Shown piece after piece: positions 48,097-58,086 of a DNA stretch of 64,000 nucleotides (positions are counted from its first letter, which is position 1; each line of letters starts with the position of its first letter). The notes under the pieces are model-generated. The model had not been told where the DNA came from. It saw only the letters and a program-made list of their open reading frames with translations, and did no database searches. This DNA is from Deltaproteobacteria bacterium HGW-Deltaproteobacteria-13 (GTDB taxonomy: Bacteria; Desulfobacterota; Syntrophia; Syntrophales; Smithellaceae): NCBI GenBank assembly GCA_002840555.1, contig PHBJ01000006.1:100040-164039 (forward strand), given 5' to 3'. A program made the translations under genes and the position numbers.

Positions 48097-48753
48097 TTAC
48101 CGGCTTAAGGTAACGCCGATTCGATCGCAGTATTTATTGATCGGGCATTGACTGCAAAGGGGAGAAACCGGCTTGCAGGTCTGCCTCCCGAAGGCGACCA
48201 TGATGGTGTTGTAAATAATCCAATGGCGGCGCGGCAGTTTTTTACGCAGGGCAAATTCCGTTTCATCCGGCGTTTTTGTTTTGACGTAACCCAGCCGGTT
48301 CGAAATCCTGTGCACATGCGTATCCACACAGATGGCATCCTTGCCATAGGCAAGCGAAACAACCAGGTTGGCGGTTTTCCGTCCCACGCCTTTGATGCTC
48401 AGCAGGTCGTCAAGATTGTCCGGTACTTTGGAATCAAAACGTTCGATCAACTCCCGGCAGGTATGATGAATATTCTTCGCCTTGACGCGGTAAAAACCCA
48501 CCGGGTAAATTGTTTTAGCAATTTTATCCAAAGGAATTTTCAACATTTCCTGTGGTGTTGAAGCAAGTTCAAAGAGCCTGTCGGTAGCCACTGCGGTAAC
48601 TTCATCTTTTGTCCGCAGGCTAAGCAGTGTCGAAATTAAAATAACGAAAGGATCTCGTTGATTCTCCGCAAGATGAGAGACAATGGGCATGGTGCCCACG
48701 GCGAGTTCCTGTTTTAAGATTTTGATGACGTTGTTGATTTGACTATCTTTCAT
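48097..48753 (-). CDS. nth: Endonuclease III
   Basis: A 218-residue DNA glycosylase/AP lyase for oxidised pyrimidines. The helix-hairpin-helix is IKGVGRKTANLV (catalytic Lys), the catalytic Asp lies in CVDTHVHRISNRLG, and the C-terminal [4Fe-4S] ligands follow C-x6-C-x2-C-x5-C (CKPVSPLCSQCPINKYC). It is a standalone gene, with a dispersed repeat upstream. Confidence 0.95.
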   Translation of the reverse strand: MKDSQINNVIKILKQELAVGTMPIVSHLAENQRDPFVILISTLLSLRTKDEVTAVATDRLFELASTPQEMLKIPLDKIAKTIYPVGFYRVKAKNIHHTCRELIERFDSKVPDNLDDLLSIKGVGRKTANLVVSLAYGKDAICVDTHVHRISNRLGYVKTKTPDETEFALRKKLPRRHWIIYNTIMVAFGRQTCKPVSPLCSQCPINKYCDRIGVTLSR

Positions 48754-48797
48754 AAATTAAAAAGTCCTTTGCTTTTTCAAGTATTCTTTTAAACGGT

Positions 48798-48889
48798 GTC
48801 ATACCGGCGAAGGCCGGTATCCAGTATCGTTTGTTATTTTCCGGATTCCGGGTCATCAGACGTTCGCCCGAGTTCCAGTCCGGAATGAC
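48798..48889. repeat. GTCATACCGG...CCGGAATGAC dispersed repeat
   Basis: It starts GTCATACCGGCGAAGGCCGG, continues TATCCAG, and closes with CCAGTCCGGAATGAC, so its ends are inverted. It fills the gap between nth and the next gene and belongs to the same family as 40.19-40.26 kb. Confidence 0.75.
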
Positions 48890-48903
48890 AAATGGGAAAG
48901 CTT

Positions 48904-49671
48904 TTAAAAATTAAATGCCGGTTCATTGACAACGGATTTTATAAGAGCTTCCGCGGCTTTTTCCTGCGCCGGTTTCCCGCTGATGGCCAGCCAGACGCTT
49001 CCTTCCGCTCCACACACCCCGCCTGCCGCAACCAAAGAGGCCGATGCGCCGGTAAGCAACGAGATTGCATCAAGCTCAGTAAATATTTCTCCCGAAACGG
49101 GCAGAAGGCGCGGGCCTTTGACGCCCGGAGCATTCATTTTTGCCGCCAGCACATCCAGATTTTCATAAACACGTTTTTCCAATCCGACCGGCAGAATAAG
49201 TCGTACACGCCGACCAACTGCTGCCTGCTGAGAAACGCCGATGGTCCCCGCTTTTGGATCACCAATCAGAATGGCCGCCCGTTTTTGGATTAAATCAACA
49301 GCGTTGGCTCCCTTCAAAATGACATCCCCCTCGCGCAGGTCATCGACAACATCAAATATAGTTTTACCCTTCTGGAGTAATCCGTTTTTAATGACAACAT
49401 CACCGGGAAATTTGATTTCGCCCGAGACTCTTCCCGTAGATGTTGTGGGACGGTTTGGGGGAAGAATGATTCCCCGATAAAAACGATCACGCTTGAATTC
49501 CCTGGCCTGACCAAGCGTTAAAAGTACTTCTTCCGCCACATAGCCGTTGGTTGTTCCGGCGACAATAACAACCGTTCCTTTTTTAATAGCTGCAATCATC
49601 GCGGGATGTTTGGCGATCGCTTTTCCGATCAGACGTTTTCCCGCCGCCGGAGTCAAAACAAATTGTTTCAT
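48904..49671 (-). CDS. Conserved protein of unknown function
   Basis: A 255-residue soluble protein, mostly alpha/beta in pattern, with a glycine-rich C-terminal half. Distinctive segments are [41 protein letters not shown] and [15 protein letters not shown] have a vague memory of similar proteins in methanogens and anaerobic bacteria but no function. It has no signal peptide. It lies 45 nt after the nitrilase-like gene on the same strand and may be co-transcribed with it. Confidence 0.7.
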   Translation of the reverse strand: MKQFVLTPAAGKRLIGKAIAKHPAMIAAIKKGTVVIVAGTTNGYVAEEVLLTLGQAREFKRDRFYRGIILPPNRPTTSTGRVSGEIKFPGDVVIKNGLLQKGKTIFDVVDDLREGDVILKGANAVDLIQKRAAILIGDPKAGTIGVSQQAAVGRRVRLILPVGLEKRVYENLDVLAAKMNAPGVKGPRLLPVSGEIFTELDAISLLTGASASLVAAGGVCGAEGSVWLAISGKPAQEKAAEALIKSVVNEPAFNF

Positions 49672-49716
49672 AAAAAAGCTCCCCTTTTATCGTTATAATT
49701 TGACAATCAAATGCGG

Positions 49717-50652
49717 CTAACGGCGAATATTTCGCGCGTACCAGCGCCGCCCCAACCAACGTTGATGATGCCACGCAAAAGTGGGCAGAAAACCTCTGTC
49801 GCGCAGCCAGTAACGATTGGGAATTTCTTCAGTCGATTTTTGAGCGTCCAGCGAAATATCCGCACTGACGATGCCTTCGCCCTGCGCGGCACTGCGATGC
49901 GCGAGCACCTGACCGTTCGCATCCACAATGGCCGCGTTGCCCTCGAAGTAACCCCGGTATTTGATCGGCAATCCCGGCATCGGGCATTCTATTGCGCCAC
50001 AATGCGCGGCATGGATAACCGGTGCGCCGATGAGACGGGCGCTATCCTGGATAGCGGCAAGAGAACTGTGATTGTTTGCCGGTTCCCAAAGCCGCTGAAG
50101 AAATTTTGGGAAATTGGTGGGTATGCTCCACCAGCAAGAACCGCCCATGATCACATCCACTCGATTGCGTAGCCGCCGCGCAGTCATGGTGCGCATGAAT
50201 TCCCAACAGACGGCCGCGCCGATGCGCGTGTTGTCATAAGTGCCGAGCATGCCATTGTCATTAGGATCACCGCCTTCATAGAAATAATTTTCCCACATCG
50301 TGGGGAGGTCTTTGTCATGCTGACCAACAAGAGTGCCGCTCGCGTAACACAGGTAGCGATTGCGCACACTACCATTTGGCAGCCTGCACAAAAATGAGCC
50401 TCCCAAAACAACCTGATGTTTTGCCGAAAAATCTTGCAGGAAACTTGCCGCCGCGCCGTCCATATTCTGAATGGCCTCGACAATCCTTGGATTCCAACTG
50501 ACTCCGGTAGTGAAAAATTCCGGCAGCGCGATCCAGCGCGCCCCTTCCTTAACTGCCTGAAGCGCCAGACGCTCACAGCTTGAGATATTTGCTGTTGAAT
50601 CCCCTATTTTTGTAGCAAGTTGAATTGCGGCGACTTTAGTGAGTTTCTGCAT
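49717..50652 (-). CDS. Nitrilase-superfamily carbon-nitrogen hydrolase
   Basis: A 311-residue hydrolase with the Glu-Lys-Cys triad of the superfamily: E45 (ALPEFFTTG), K114 (QHDKDLP) and C149 (GAAVCWEF). It should cleave an amide or C-N bond of a small molecule; the substrate cannot be told. The C-terminal ~40 residues are Arg- and Trp-rich. It is followed on the same strand by the conserved unknown gene. Confidence 0.88.
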   Translation of the reverse strand: MQKLTKVAAIQLATKIGDSTANISSCERLALQAVKEGARWIALPEFFTTGVSWNPRIVEAIQNMDGAAASFLQDFSAKHQVVLGGSFLCRLPNGSVRNRYLCYASGTLVGQHDKDLPTMWENYFYEGGDPNDNGMLGTYDNTRIGAAVCWEFMRTMTARRLRNRVDVIMGGSCWWSIPTNFPKFLQRLWEPANNHSSLAAIQDSARLIGAPVIHAAHCGAIECPMPGLPIKYRGYFEGNAAIVDANGQVLAHRSAAQGEGIVSADISLDAQKSTEEIPNRYWLRDRGFLPTFAWHHQRWLGRRWYARNIRR

Positions 50653-50745
50653 AATTCTCCCTATTGGCTATGTAGCTTTTAATTTGTTTCTTTACGTCGT
50701 TTGTATAAGATGCGCAGGTCAGCTCAAATCGTGCTGCACATATTA

Positions 50746-51696
50746 TTAGCTGCACGTGTTGAATTCCGGCGGTTCCATAATGGTAATTTTATTTCGCTTT
50801 AAATATTCCGGGAAGCCGTATAGACGCTTGCCCCCATACTCCATCACCACGGCATCGGCAGGGCAATTATTGAGGCAGCCGAAGCAGGCCAGACACTTAT
50901 CCCGGTCAACAATTTGCTTGAACGGGTCGATGGCCTTGGTTGGACATTTTCTAACGCAGGTGCCGCAGCGGATACATTTTTGAGCATCGACCGTGTGTTT
51001 GTTGATAAGCTTTTTGTTCATCGAGACCAGAGGCAGCGCCCGCAAGCCTTCCCTCAAGGCTATTTCATATCCGATAGAAATCGTTTCACCTCGGGAGATT
51101 CTTTCCAGGGTATCAGCAGCAAATCGGCGAACCTGATCGAAGGTTGCCGCGTTCGGCAGATGCTGTGCGGAAATCTGATTGGCGCTGTTCCAGCCGGGCG
51201 TCGGATAAGAGGGAATATTTCTAAAGGCATCTCTGCCGACAGGGACGCCGCCTTTGCCCGCCAAAAGTTTGAGGATGTGACAAGACGCGTTATGCTGATT
51301 GCCTTCCGGGCCGCCGAAGGAAACAAACGCTGCAACCGGTGTGCCCTGAATGGAAGGAATTGTTGCCAGCCAGTCGCTCACATTGGAAGGGGTGTCGTAA
51401 TAAAATACCGGCGTGCCGACGATAATGAGATCATAAGCCGGCAGCAGATTTTTATTCATTTCCTGGATTTCCCGTTGATCTACTGTAAGATTTTTCTCTT
51501 TCAGGATGCAGCTGATGAGCCGTGCATATCTGCGTGTCTGACCGGTCTGACTGTACCATAAAATCAGCGCCTTTTTCGGAGAACGCGTTTTTAAATCAGG
51601 ATAAGCAGCCGCGCTTTCCCGTGTCCAGAAAATCGGGAGACACAATGCCGTACCCACGATAGCGCTTTTTTTAATAAAGTTCCGTCTTGAATCCAT
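50746..51696 (-). CDS. Tat-exported flavodoxin-ferredoxin fusion (EFR1-like)
   Basis: A 316-residue protein in three parts. The N-terminus MDSRRNFIKKSAIVGTALCLP is a twin-arginine-type signal. Residues ~40-185 are a flavodoxin-like FMN domain (LILWYSQTGQTRRYA; IVGTPVFYYDTPSNV). The last ~85 residues carry two [4Fe-4S] motifs (CIRCGTCVRKCPTKA; CLACFGCLNNCPADA). EFR1-type ferredoxin/flavodoxin fusions are normally cytoplasmic, so an exported version, folded with FMN and clusters before Tat export, is unusual. The redox partner is unknown, and no related gene is adjacent. Confidence 0.82.
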   Translation of the reverse strand: MDSRRNFIKKSAIVGTALCLPIFWTRESAAAYPDLKTRSPKKALILWYSQTGQTRRYARLISCILKEKNLTVDQREIQEMNKNLLPAYDLIIVGTPVFYYDTPSNVSDWLATIPSIQGTPVAAFVSFGGPEGNQHNASCHILKLLAGKGGVPVGRDAFRNIPSYPTPGWNSANQISAQHLPNAATFDQVRRFAADTLERISRGETISIGYEIALREGLRALPLVSMNKKLINKHTVDAQKCIRCGTCVRKCPTKAIDPFKQIVDRDKCLACFGCLNNCPADAVVMEYGGKRLYGFPEYLKRNKITIMEPPEFNTCS

Positions 51697-51800
51697 GCCA
51701 TCTCCTTTGTGAAGCCCTTATAAAATTTATTCAGCATTGGAAAGATTTCATTTGCCCGCATGCGGCGGTTTGATTAAATAAACCGGTAGATCGCCGGATA

Positions 51801-54800
51801 TCATTTGGTCGCTGTATTTACAAAGCGAAATCCGTTCTTGCCGGCGTTTTTAATGCTATACATGGCTTCGTCTGCCAGCTTGATAAGCTGATCCATATCT
51901 TCACCCTGGTCGGGAAAAAGGGCAATGCCGATACTTGCACCAACGGACGTTTGCTGTTCCTCGAAAACGATTGGTTCGGATACTAAATGAATCACTTTTT
52001 CGGCAATCTGCGCGGCGTTCCCGGGGGTGTTGATTTCCGTTGCGATGATCAAAAACTCATCACCTCCGACACGAGCGACCGTGTCGGTTTCGCGCACACA
52101 GGAAAGCATACGCTGTGCCACTTGCCTGAGTACATAATCCCCGGCGTCATGACCGAGGGTGTCATTGACGGCTTTGAATCCGTCCAGATCGATAAACATG
52201 ACGGCCACCGCTTTTTTATACCGGCGGGCCATGTTCAGGGCGAAAGACAGCCGGTCTCGGGCCAATCTCAAACTCGGCAGGTCGGTCAACAAATCGTGGG
52301 TTGCCATATATTGTATTTGTTCTTCCGTTTTTTTCCGTTCGGTTATATCGCGGGAAACACCCAGAATGCCGATGGGCTTCATGGATGTGTCACGTATGAA
52401 GGTGAGAGAGCTTTCCAGCCAGACCAGGGTTCCGTTTTTATGGTAATGCTCGGACTGAAAAGTGCTGATACGATTGGGATCGATTTCCGGATTCCCATCC
52501 ATTGTCAGTTCCTCCGCGAGCCATTCCTTTGCCAGCGCGAGTGATTCAGAAGTAAAAAACCGGTTAAACGTTTTCGCCATCAATTCCTCAGCGGTGTAGC
52601 CGAGTATCTTGATAACCGCGGGGCTTGAATACATAAAGTGCATGGACAAGTCCATCGTCCAAATGTGGTCTGCGGTGTGATCGGCGATGAAATGGTAGCG
52701 CTCTTCGCTTTCGCGAAGCGCTGCTTCCGCCCGTTTCCGTTCGGTTATATCCTGCATAATGCCGACGGCGTGCCATGCTTCTTCGATTTTCACTGCTGAT
52801 AAAGACAGCGCTACGTCTATTTCACTGCCATCTTTTCGGCGCGCGGCTAATTCAAGGGTTTTGCCGATGGCATTCCCGCGTCCTGTTTTTTGAAATTCCG
52901 GGAAAGCAGCAAGATGGGCAGGAATAAACCGTTCCGGGGTTATCAATTCATGAAGATTCTTTCCGATTGCTTCTGCGCCGGTGTATCCGAGCGTATGCTC
53001 AGCGGCCGGATTCCAATAGGATATATTGCCATGATTGTCCATCATAATGATTGCATCCTTCGCGGAATTGGTGATGGCATGAATCCGTTCCTCGCTTTCA
53101 CGAAGGGCCTCTTCCGCCTTTTTGCGCTCTGTAATGTCATAGATTGCTCCGATCAGCCCGCTGATGGCCCCCTTGCTGTCAGTTAAAACAGCTTTGTTGA
53201 ATATGACATCTCTTGTTTCTCCAAAAGAATTTTTTACCTGCGATTCGTAACGCTGATCCCCTCCGCCCTCGAAAAGCTCTTTATCTTTTTCATAATAAAT
53301 TTTGGCAAGTTTCGGCGGACTAATATCAAATACCGTTTTACCAATGAGTTTGTCTTTTGTTGCGCCGAAAAATGTCTCATAAGCTTTATTAAATCCCGTA
53401 TATTTTCCGGCCTTATTCTTATAAAAAACAGGAAGGGGTATTGAATTGAGCAGCGTGTTCAAAAAAACCTCGTTCTCTTTCCGCGCAGCTTCCGCCAGCT
53501 TGCGTTCGGTAATGTCAAGAATGAATCCCCGCATGCCAATCGTCATGCCGTCAACTCTAATCGGCACCGACAAAGCCATGGCATAAAAAGCGCTGCCGTC
53601 TTTTTTCTGCGCCTGATATTCGAGATACCCCTTTTGCCGGCCTTCTAATCTGCTTTGCAAACGTTCTTGCGCCAGGTTACGATCATGGGGCGATACCAGG
53701 TCGAAAATATTTATGCCTTTGACAATATCTTCTTGAGTAAGACCGAATTTGTTAAGGCCATGCTCATTCGCATAGGTAACGTTGCCTTTTATGTCTGCCT
53801 CGAAAATCGTTTCAGGAAACACTTCGGCCAGTTGCTTGAATCGTTCCTCGCTTTTACGCAGCGCCTCTTCCGCCTGTTTCCGCCGTGTAATTTCCCATGC
53901 CACATCGGCCAGATATGAGACTGTTTCAGCATCCTTCCCGGTGTAATCCTCGGGTTTATTTCCCACGCCGAGGATGGCCACAATAAGACCGCCCCGCATA
54001 ATCGGCACAACCAGTTCCCGGATCACAGGAGCATGCCCTTCCGGCATTCCTTTGCGATGCGACAGAGAAATATAATCGTTATGGATAACAGCCCGCTTTG
54101 CATATACACAATCTACCCAAACACCGGCTTGATCGATTCCGTAATGCAGCCCTTTGCCTTCCGCTTTGCAGAATTCATTGAGCGTGCGTGTCGACCATGC
54201 CTGAAGCGAAAGCGTCTTCTGATCCTTTTCCACAAAGTGATAGAAGCCGATGGGGCTGTTAACCAGATCACCAACCTCATCCAATGTTTTTTGAAGTATC
54301 TCTTCCAGAGAATGGGTTGCGGCGAATTCCAGTAAAGACAGTCTCAGCTTGATTAGTTTTTCTTCCTGTTTGCGTTGAAGAAGTTCACCTTCCAATTCGT
54401 CTGACAGTCTGCGGCTAACCATGAGAAACATCGAGAAGGACAACGCGATGAATAATATCTGGTATACGATAATTACAACGATACCGAAGAACCCTGTTTC
54501 CCATATATTGCTTGTCTTCGGCATTGTTAAATTAAACAGGATTTGGACCACGCTGACGAGACAAAAAACCACACAAACGATGCCAGCGATCCTTGTGGCC
54601 GGCCGCAGACCGGCATCCGTTCTGCGCAGCATCAGCCATGAACCCTGAGCACTTATATAAAGAAGGGCCGTCGATAGATTAACAGCGCGCAATTCCATAT
54701 CAGGATAAATATATGTCAGATAAAAATGCACGAGCGTGAAGACGGCAAGCATCACATAATTATGCAGCTGACGGCTTTCCTTTCCTACATAGCGTACGGC

Positions 54801-55049
54801 GCCTGTGTAAAGAAGGATGCTTCCTCCTATAAGGAACGAATTGGCCAAAACGATTGAAAATAAATCCGGTATGATTCCGCGAAGCATAAAGAGGAAAAGA
54901 GCGACTAATTGCAGGACGTAGTAGGCGAGCCACAGGAAGATTTCCGGATGGCGTTTCCGGTTCTGCCGCCACAGAGAGGCCATGACGAGGGTACACAGCA
55001 GAATGGACAAGACATAACCGGTAAAAATTATTCTTACATCAACAGGCAT
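51801..55049 (-). CDS. Membrane GAF-PAS4-GGDEF diguanylate cyclase
   Basis: A 1082-residue sensor. About seven N-terminal membrane helices (residues 5-215) precede a GAF domain (~235-395) and four PAS domains (starting near 405, 525, 650 and 775, each preceded by a SEER- or similar linker). The C-terminal GGDEF domain has an intact active site (RVGGDEFLII) and an upstream RxxD (RETD) product-inhibition site. It should make cyclic di-GMP in response to several signals. A c-di-GMP-degrading HD-GYP protein with a similar plan is encoded 3.5 kb away. Confidence 0.92.
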   Translation of the reverse strand: MPVDVRIIFTGYVLSILLCTLVMASLWRQNRKRHPEIFLWLAYYVLQLVALFLFMLRGIIPDLFSIVLANSFLIGGSILLYTGAVRYVGKESRQLHNYVMLAVFTLVHFYLTYIYPDMELRAVNLSTALLYISAQGSWLMLRRTDAGLRPATRIAGIVCVVFCLVSVVQILFNLTMPKTSNIWETGFFGIVVIIVYQILFIALSFSMFLMVSRRLSDELEGELLQRKQEEKLIKLRLSLLEFAATHSLEEILQKTLDEVGDLVNSPIGFYHFVEKDQKTLSLQAWSTRTLNEFCKAEGKGLHYGIDQAGVWVDCVYAKRAVIHNDYISLSHRKGMPEGHAPVIRELVVPIMRGGLIVAILGVGNKPEDYTGKDAETVSYLADVAWEITRRKQAEEALRKSEERFKQLAEVFPETIFEADIKGNVTYANEHGLNKFGLTQEDIVKGINIFDLVSPHDRNLAQERLQSRLEGRQKGYLEYQAQKKDGSAFYAMALSVPIRVDGMTIGMRGFILDITERKLAEAARKENEVFLNTLLNSIPLPVFYKNKAGKYTGFNKAYETFFGATKDKLIGKTVFDISPPKLAKIYYEKDKELFEGGGDQRYESQVKNSFGETRDVIFNKAVLTDSKGAISGLIGAIYDITERKKAEEALRESEERIHAITNSAKDAIIMMDNHGNISYWNPAAEHTLGYTGAEAIGKNLHELITPERFIPAHLAAFPEFQKTGRGNAIGKTLELAARRKDGSEIDVALSLSAVKIEEAWHAVGIMQDITERKRAEAALRESEERYHFIADHTADHIWTMDLSMHFMYSSPAVIKILGYTAEELMAKTFNRFFTSESLALAKEWLAEELTMDGNPEIDPNRISTFQSEHYHKNGTLVWLESSLTFIRDTSMKPIGILGVSRDITERKKTEEQIQYMATHDLLTDLPSLRLARDRLSFALNMARRYKKAVAVMFIDLDGFKAVNDTLGHDAGDYVLRQVAQRMLSCVRETDTVARVGGDEFLIIATEINTPGNAAQIAEKVIHLVSEPIVFEEQQTSVGASIGIALFPDQGEDMDQLIKLADEAMYSIKNAGKNGFRFVNTATK

Positions 55050-55236
55050 AATCCGTCTCCGGCTGCGGGAAGACTTCGGCTCACAGACCCGGTTTTATTT
55101 AAAACAGCGTTTTTCAAACAACACGATTGATTCTGTTATTTATTATTTAAACTATTGCCTTGCTAAAAGCAAAGATTTATTGGAGAAAATCCCACGGTTT
55201 TTTTCGGTTTAAAATTTTTTCTTAATATTTTTTGGC

Positions 55237-56763
55237 CTATCTGCGGCGTGAACCTCCCAGGATGGATCCAAGAACGCCGCGTATTATTGAAGATCCCAGA
55301 CTTCGAGCCGCACTTTTTGCGGCCGCCTCCACCATCCCTTCGGTATGACCTCCCCGGGGACCGGTGCGTCCGAAAATTATATTGCTCAGGCCTTCGCCTA
55401 CACCGCCCAGCATTCCTCCCTCGCCTTTAGTGGACGTTTCCGGCGTATCGCCTTGAATGACCGGCTGATTATTGCCCGCTTCATCCGGCGTCCCGTTGTG
55501 TAATTTTTCATAGGCTGATTCGCGGTCAAGGGTTTGTTCGTAGTGTCCGTAGACCGTAGAGGATTTGATGACGGCCATGCGTTCCTCTTCCGTCAGCGGG
55601 CCGATTCTTGAACCGGGGGCGATAACAAAGGAGCGTTCCACTTCCGCGGGTCGGCCCTTTTCATCAAGGAACGAAATCAGAGCTTCGCCGACACCCAACT
55701 CGGTAATCGCTTTGACAGAATCAAATGCCGGATTTTGACGCATGGTTTCGGCCGCCGTTTTAACCGCCTGCTGATCACGCGGTGTGAAGGCGCGAAGGGC
55801 GTGTTGAACACGATTGCCCAGTTGGCCAAGAACTGTTTCCGGCACATCGAGCGGATTCTGGGTGACAAAGTAAACGCCGACACCCTTGGAACGAATCAGC
55901 CGCACAACCTGTTCAATTTTTTCCAGAAGAGCCTTGGGAGCGTCATTGAAGAGAAGGTGAGCCTCGTCGAAAAAGAATACCAGTTTGGGCTTGTCCGTAT
56001 CGCCTGCTTCGGGCAATTGTTCAAAAAGTTCGGCCAGCATCCAGAGCAGAAAAGTGGAATAGAGTTTGGGATTGTTGTAGAGCTGATCGGCGGCGAGTAC
56101 GTTCAGGATGCCGCGTCCCTCATTGTCCGTCTGTATCAAATCCGCTATGTCCAGCATCGGCTCACCGAAAAACTTATCGCCGCCCTGTTGTTCCATGGTC
56201 AGAAGTCCCCGTTGTATCGCGCCGATGGATGCCGCGGAAACATTTCCATACTCGGTTGTAAATTTTTTGGCGTTATCCCCCACAAATTGAATCATTGCCC
56301 GGAGGTCTTTCAGGTCGAGCAACAACAAACCGTTATCATCAGCGATTTTGAATACAAGTTGCAAAACACCGGACTGGGTTTCATTGAGGTTAAGGAGACG
56401 CGCCAGCAGCAGCGGTCCCATATCGGATATGGTTGCCCGCACCGGATGGCCTGATTTGCCGTACACATCCCAGAATACCGTTGTGTTCGCGCGGGGATTG
56501 AATTCTTTGATACCTATGGATTCCAGCCGCTTGATCATTTTATCAGAGGCGACGCCCGCCGCGCCAACGCCGGAGATATCTCCTTTAATATCAGCCATAA
56601 AAACGGGAACGCCGATCGCGGCGAAGGATTCCGCCATTTTCTGCAATGTGACGGTTTTTCCGGTGCCCGTGGCCCCGGTGATTAATCCATGGCGGTTGGC
56701 CATTTGCGGCAGCAGGACGATTTCCCTGCCCTGTGACATGGCGATGATAAGCGGTGTGGTCAT
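55237..56763 (-). CDS. HerA/VirD4-like ATPase (DUF853 family)
   Basis: A 508-residue ATPase. Walker A is [10 protein letters not shown] near residue 33, Walker B is [11 protein letters not shown], and a sensor-like [10 protein letters not shown] follows. The C-terminal ~80 residues are Gly-rich and probably disordered. DUF853 proteins resemble HerA hexameric DNA translocases, but their role is not established. It is divergent from mnmA, with a good promoter of its own in the shared gap. Confidence 0.88.
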   Translation of the reverse strand: MTTPLIIAMSQGREIVLLPQMANRHGLITGATGTGKTVTLQKMAESFAAIGVPVFMADIKGDISGVGAAGVASDKMIKRLESIGIKEFNPRANTTVFWDVYGKSGHPVRATISDMGPLLLARLLNLNETQSGVLQLVFKIADDNGLLLLDLKDLRAMIQFVGDNAKKFTTEYGNVSAASIGAIQRGLLTMEQQGGDKFFGEPMLDIADLIQTDNEGRGILNVLAADQLYNNPKLYSTFLLWMLAELFEQLPEAGDTDKPKLVFFFDEAHLLFNDAPKALLEKIEQVVRLIRSKGVGVYFVTQNPLDVPETVLGQLGNRVQHALRAFTPRDQQAVKTAAETMRQNPAFDSVKAITELGVGEALISFLDEKGRPAEVERSFVIAPGSRIGPLTEEERMAVIKSSTVYGHYEQTLDRESAYEKLHNGTPDEAGNNQPVIQGDTPETSTKGEGGMLGGVGEGLSNIIFGRTGPRGGHTEGMVEAAAKSAARSLGSSIIRGVLGSILGGSRRR

Positions 56764-56810
56764 TTTTGCTCCTTATTTGTAGCAAGGTTTATATGTTCTT
56801 AGCGGTAGAA

Positions 56811-56839
56811 AGTATAGGAAGAACGATAGTATATGTCAA
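56811..56839 (-). promoter_or_regulatory. Promoter of the HerA-like gene
   Basis: On the minus strand TTGACA-N17-TATACT, with consensus spacing, lies ~48 nt before the ATG. The last spacer bases (GTTCTTCC) match those of the divergent mnmA promoter. Confidence 0.75.
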
Positions 56840-56885
56840 TAACGAAATAGCTTGCGCGTTGTTGCGGCTGGAGATTTATATTTCA

Positions 56886-56914
56886 TTGACACACCCGGTT
56901 GTTCTTCTTATACT
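56886..56914 (+). promoter_or_regulatory. Promoter of mnmA
   Basis: TTGACA-N17-TATACT, with both hexamers close to consensus, lies 40 nt before the mnmA ATG. The spacer ends GTTCTTCT, like the divergent promoter. Confidence 0.75.
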
Positions 56915-56953
56915 CCCCTGCGTAAAAAAAGTTCCTGTAAAAGCAGAGGTCCA

Positions 56954-58024
56954 ATGGGTAAAAAAGTTTTAGTAGCCATGAGCGGCGGAATAGATTCTTC
57001 CGTTGCCGCCATGCTGCTTAAAAATGAAGGTTATGATGTTTCCGGTGTGACCATGTGTTTCGGCATTGCGACGGAAGCCGACAGCGCGAAATGCTGCGGA
57101 GCCGATGCGATTGATGACGCGAAAAGGGTCTGTGACCGGATTAAAATTCCGCACTATGTTTTCGATTACGCGTCGCAGCTTGAGGATAAGGTTATTGCGA
57201 ATTTTATCAGCGAATACAAAAAAGGAAGAACTCCGAATCCCTGCGTTGTCTGCAACTGCGATCTGAAATTCGGAAACCTGCTGGAAAAAGCTCTCATGCT
57301 TGGATTTGATTTCCTGGCGACAGGTCATTATGCGGTCATTGAAAAAAATGAAAAAGGTTATTGTCTGAAAAAACCGAAGGACAAAAAGAAAGATCAGACA
57401 TACTTTCTCTACTCTACACCCTATGAGAAACTGAAAAATATATTATTTCCGCTTGCCGGCCTGACCAAGGATGAAGTAAGAGAAATAGCGAAAAAAGCTT
57501 CCCTTCCTGTCGCGGAAAAACCGGAGAGTCAGGACATATGTTTTGTAACGCAGAAAAATTATCAGGAGTTTATTTCCGGACGGGTGCAAAATATCAAGCC
57601 GGGTCCGATTGTGGATATGCGGGGGAAGGTCCTGGGAAAACATCGCGGAATTATGTTTTACACGATCGGCCAGCGGGGCGGTCTCGGCATCAGTCACCCG
57701 ACGCCGCTTTATGTTGTCTCTATTGATCCCGATAAAAACAGCATCGTCGCAGGTGAAAAGAAAGATTTAAGGGCCAAGGGGCTTGTCGCCGGAAATTTGA
57801 ACCTGCTTGTCCCGTCGTGGCCCGATCAGGTCTATGCGAAAATCAGATACCGGAAAAAAGAAGCCGCTTGCGAAGTTGAGTTCGATCAGGGCCAAATCCG
57901 GGTTCTTTTTGCTGAAGAACAGGAAGCCGTCACTCCCGGCCAGTCGGTGGTTTTTTATGATCATGATTGTGTTTTGGGAGGCGGCATCATAGACAAAATT
58001 TTACATGTTGGAAAAACGGAGTGA
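56954..58024 (+). CDS. mnmA: tRNA-specific 2-thiouridylase MnmA
   Basis: A 356-residue enzyme that thiolates U34 of Lys, Glu and Gln tRNAs. The PP-loop is VAMSGGIDSSVAA. The two catalytic Cys lie in NPCVVCNCDLKF and ESQDICFVTQ. The ATG at 56954 has AGAGG before it and sits directly in front of the PP-loop domain; a longer in-frame start was rejected. Sulfur would come from a cysteine desulfurase such as NifS at 35.5 kb. A MOSC gene follows on the same strand. Confidence 0.95.
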   Translation: MGKKVLVAMSGGIDSSVAAMLLKNEGYDVSGVTMCFGIATEADSAKCCGADAIDDAKRVCDRIKIPHYVFDYASQLEDKVIANFISEYKKGRTPNPCVVCNCDLKFGNLLEKALMLGFDFLATGHYAVIEKNEKGYCLKKPKDKKKDQTYFLYSTPYEKLKNILFPLAGLTKDEVREIAKKASLPVAEKPESQDICFVTQKNYQEFISGRVQNIKPGPIVDMRGKVLGKHRGIMFYTIGQRGGLGISHPTPLYVVSIDPDKNSIVAGEKKDLRAKGLVAGNLNLLVPSWPDQVYAKIRYRKKEAACEVEFDQGQIRVLFAEEQEAVTPGQSVVFYDHDCVLGGGIIDKILHVGKTE

Positions 58025-58086
58025 GAAATATTTTCAGAAAAAATTTATAAAATAAAAAGTAAATATATTGGGGCAGGTAAATTAAA

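Noticed and set aside
50914..51561. A 215-codon plus-strand open frame opposite the flavodoxin-ferredoxin gene
   Set aside because: Antisense to a gene with clear flavodoxin and ferredoxin motifs; no ribosome site.
55735..56454. A 239-codon plus-strand open frame opposite the HerA-like gene
   Set aside because: Antisense shadow without start signals or known motifs.
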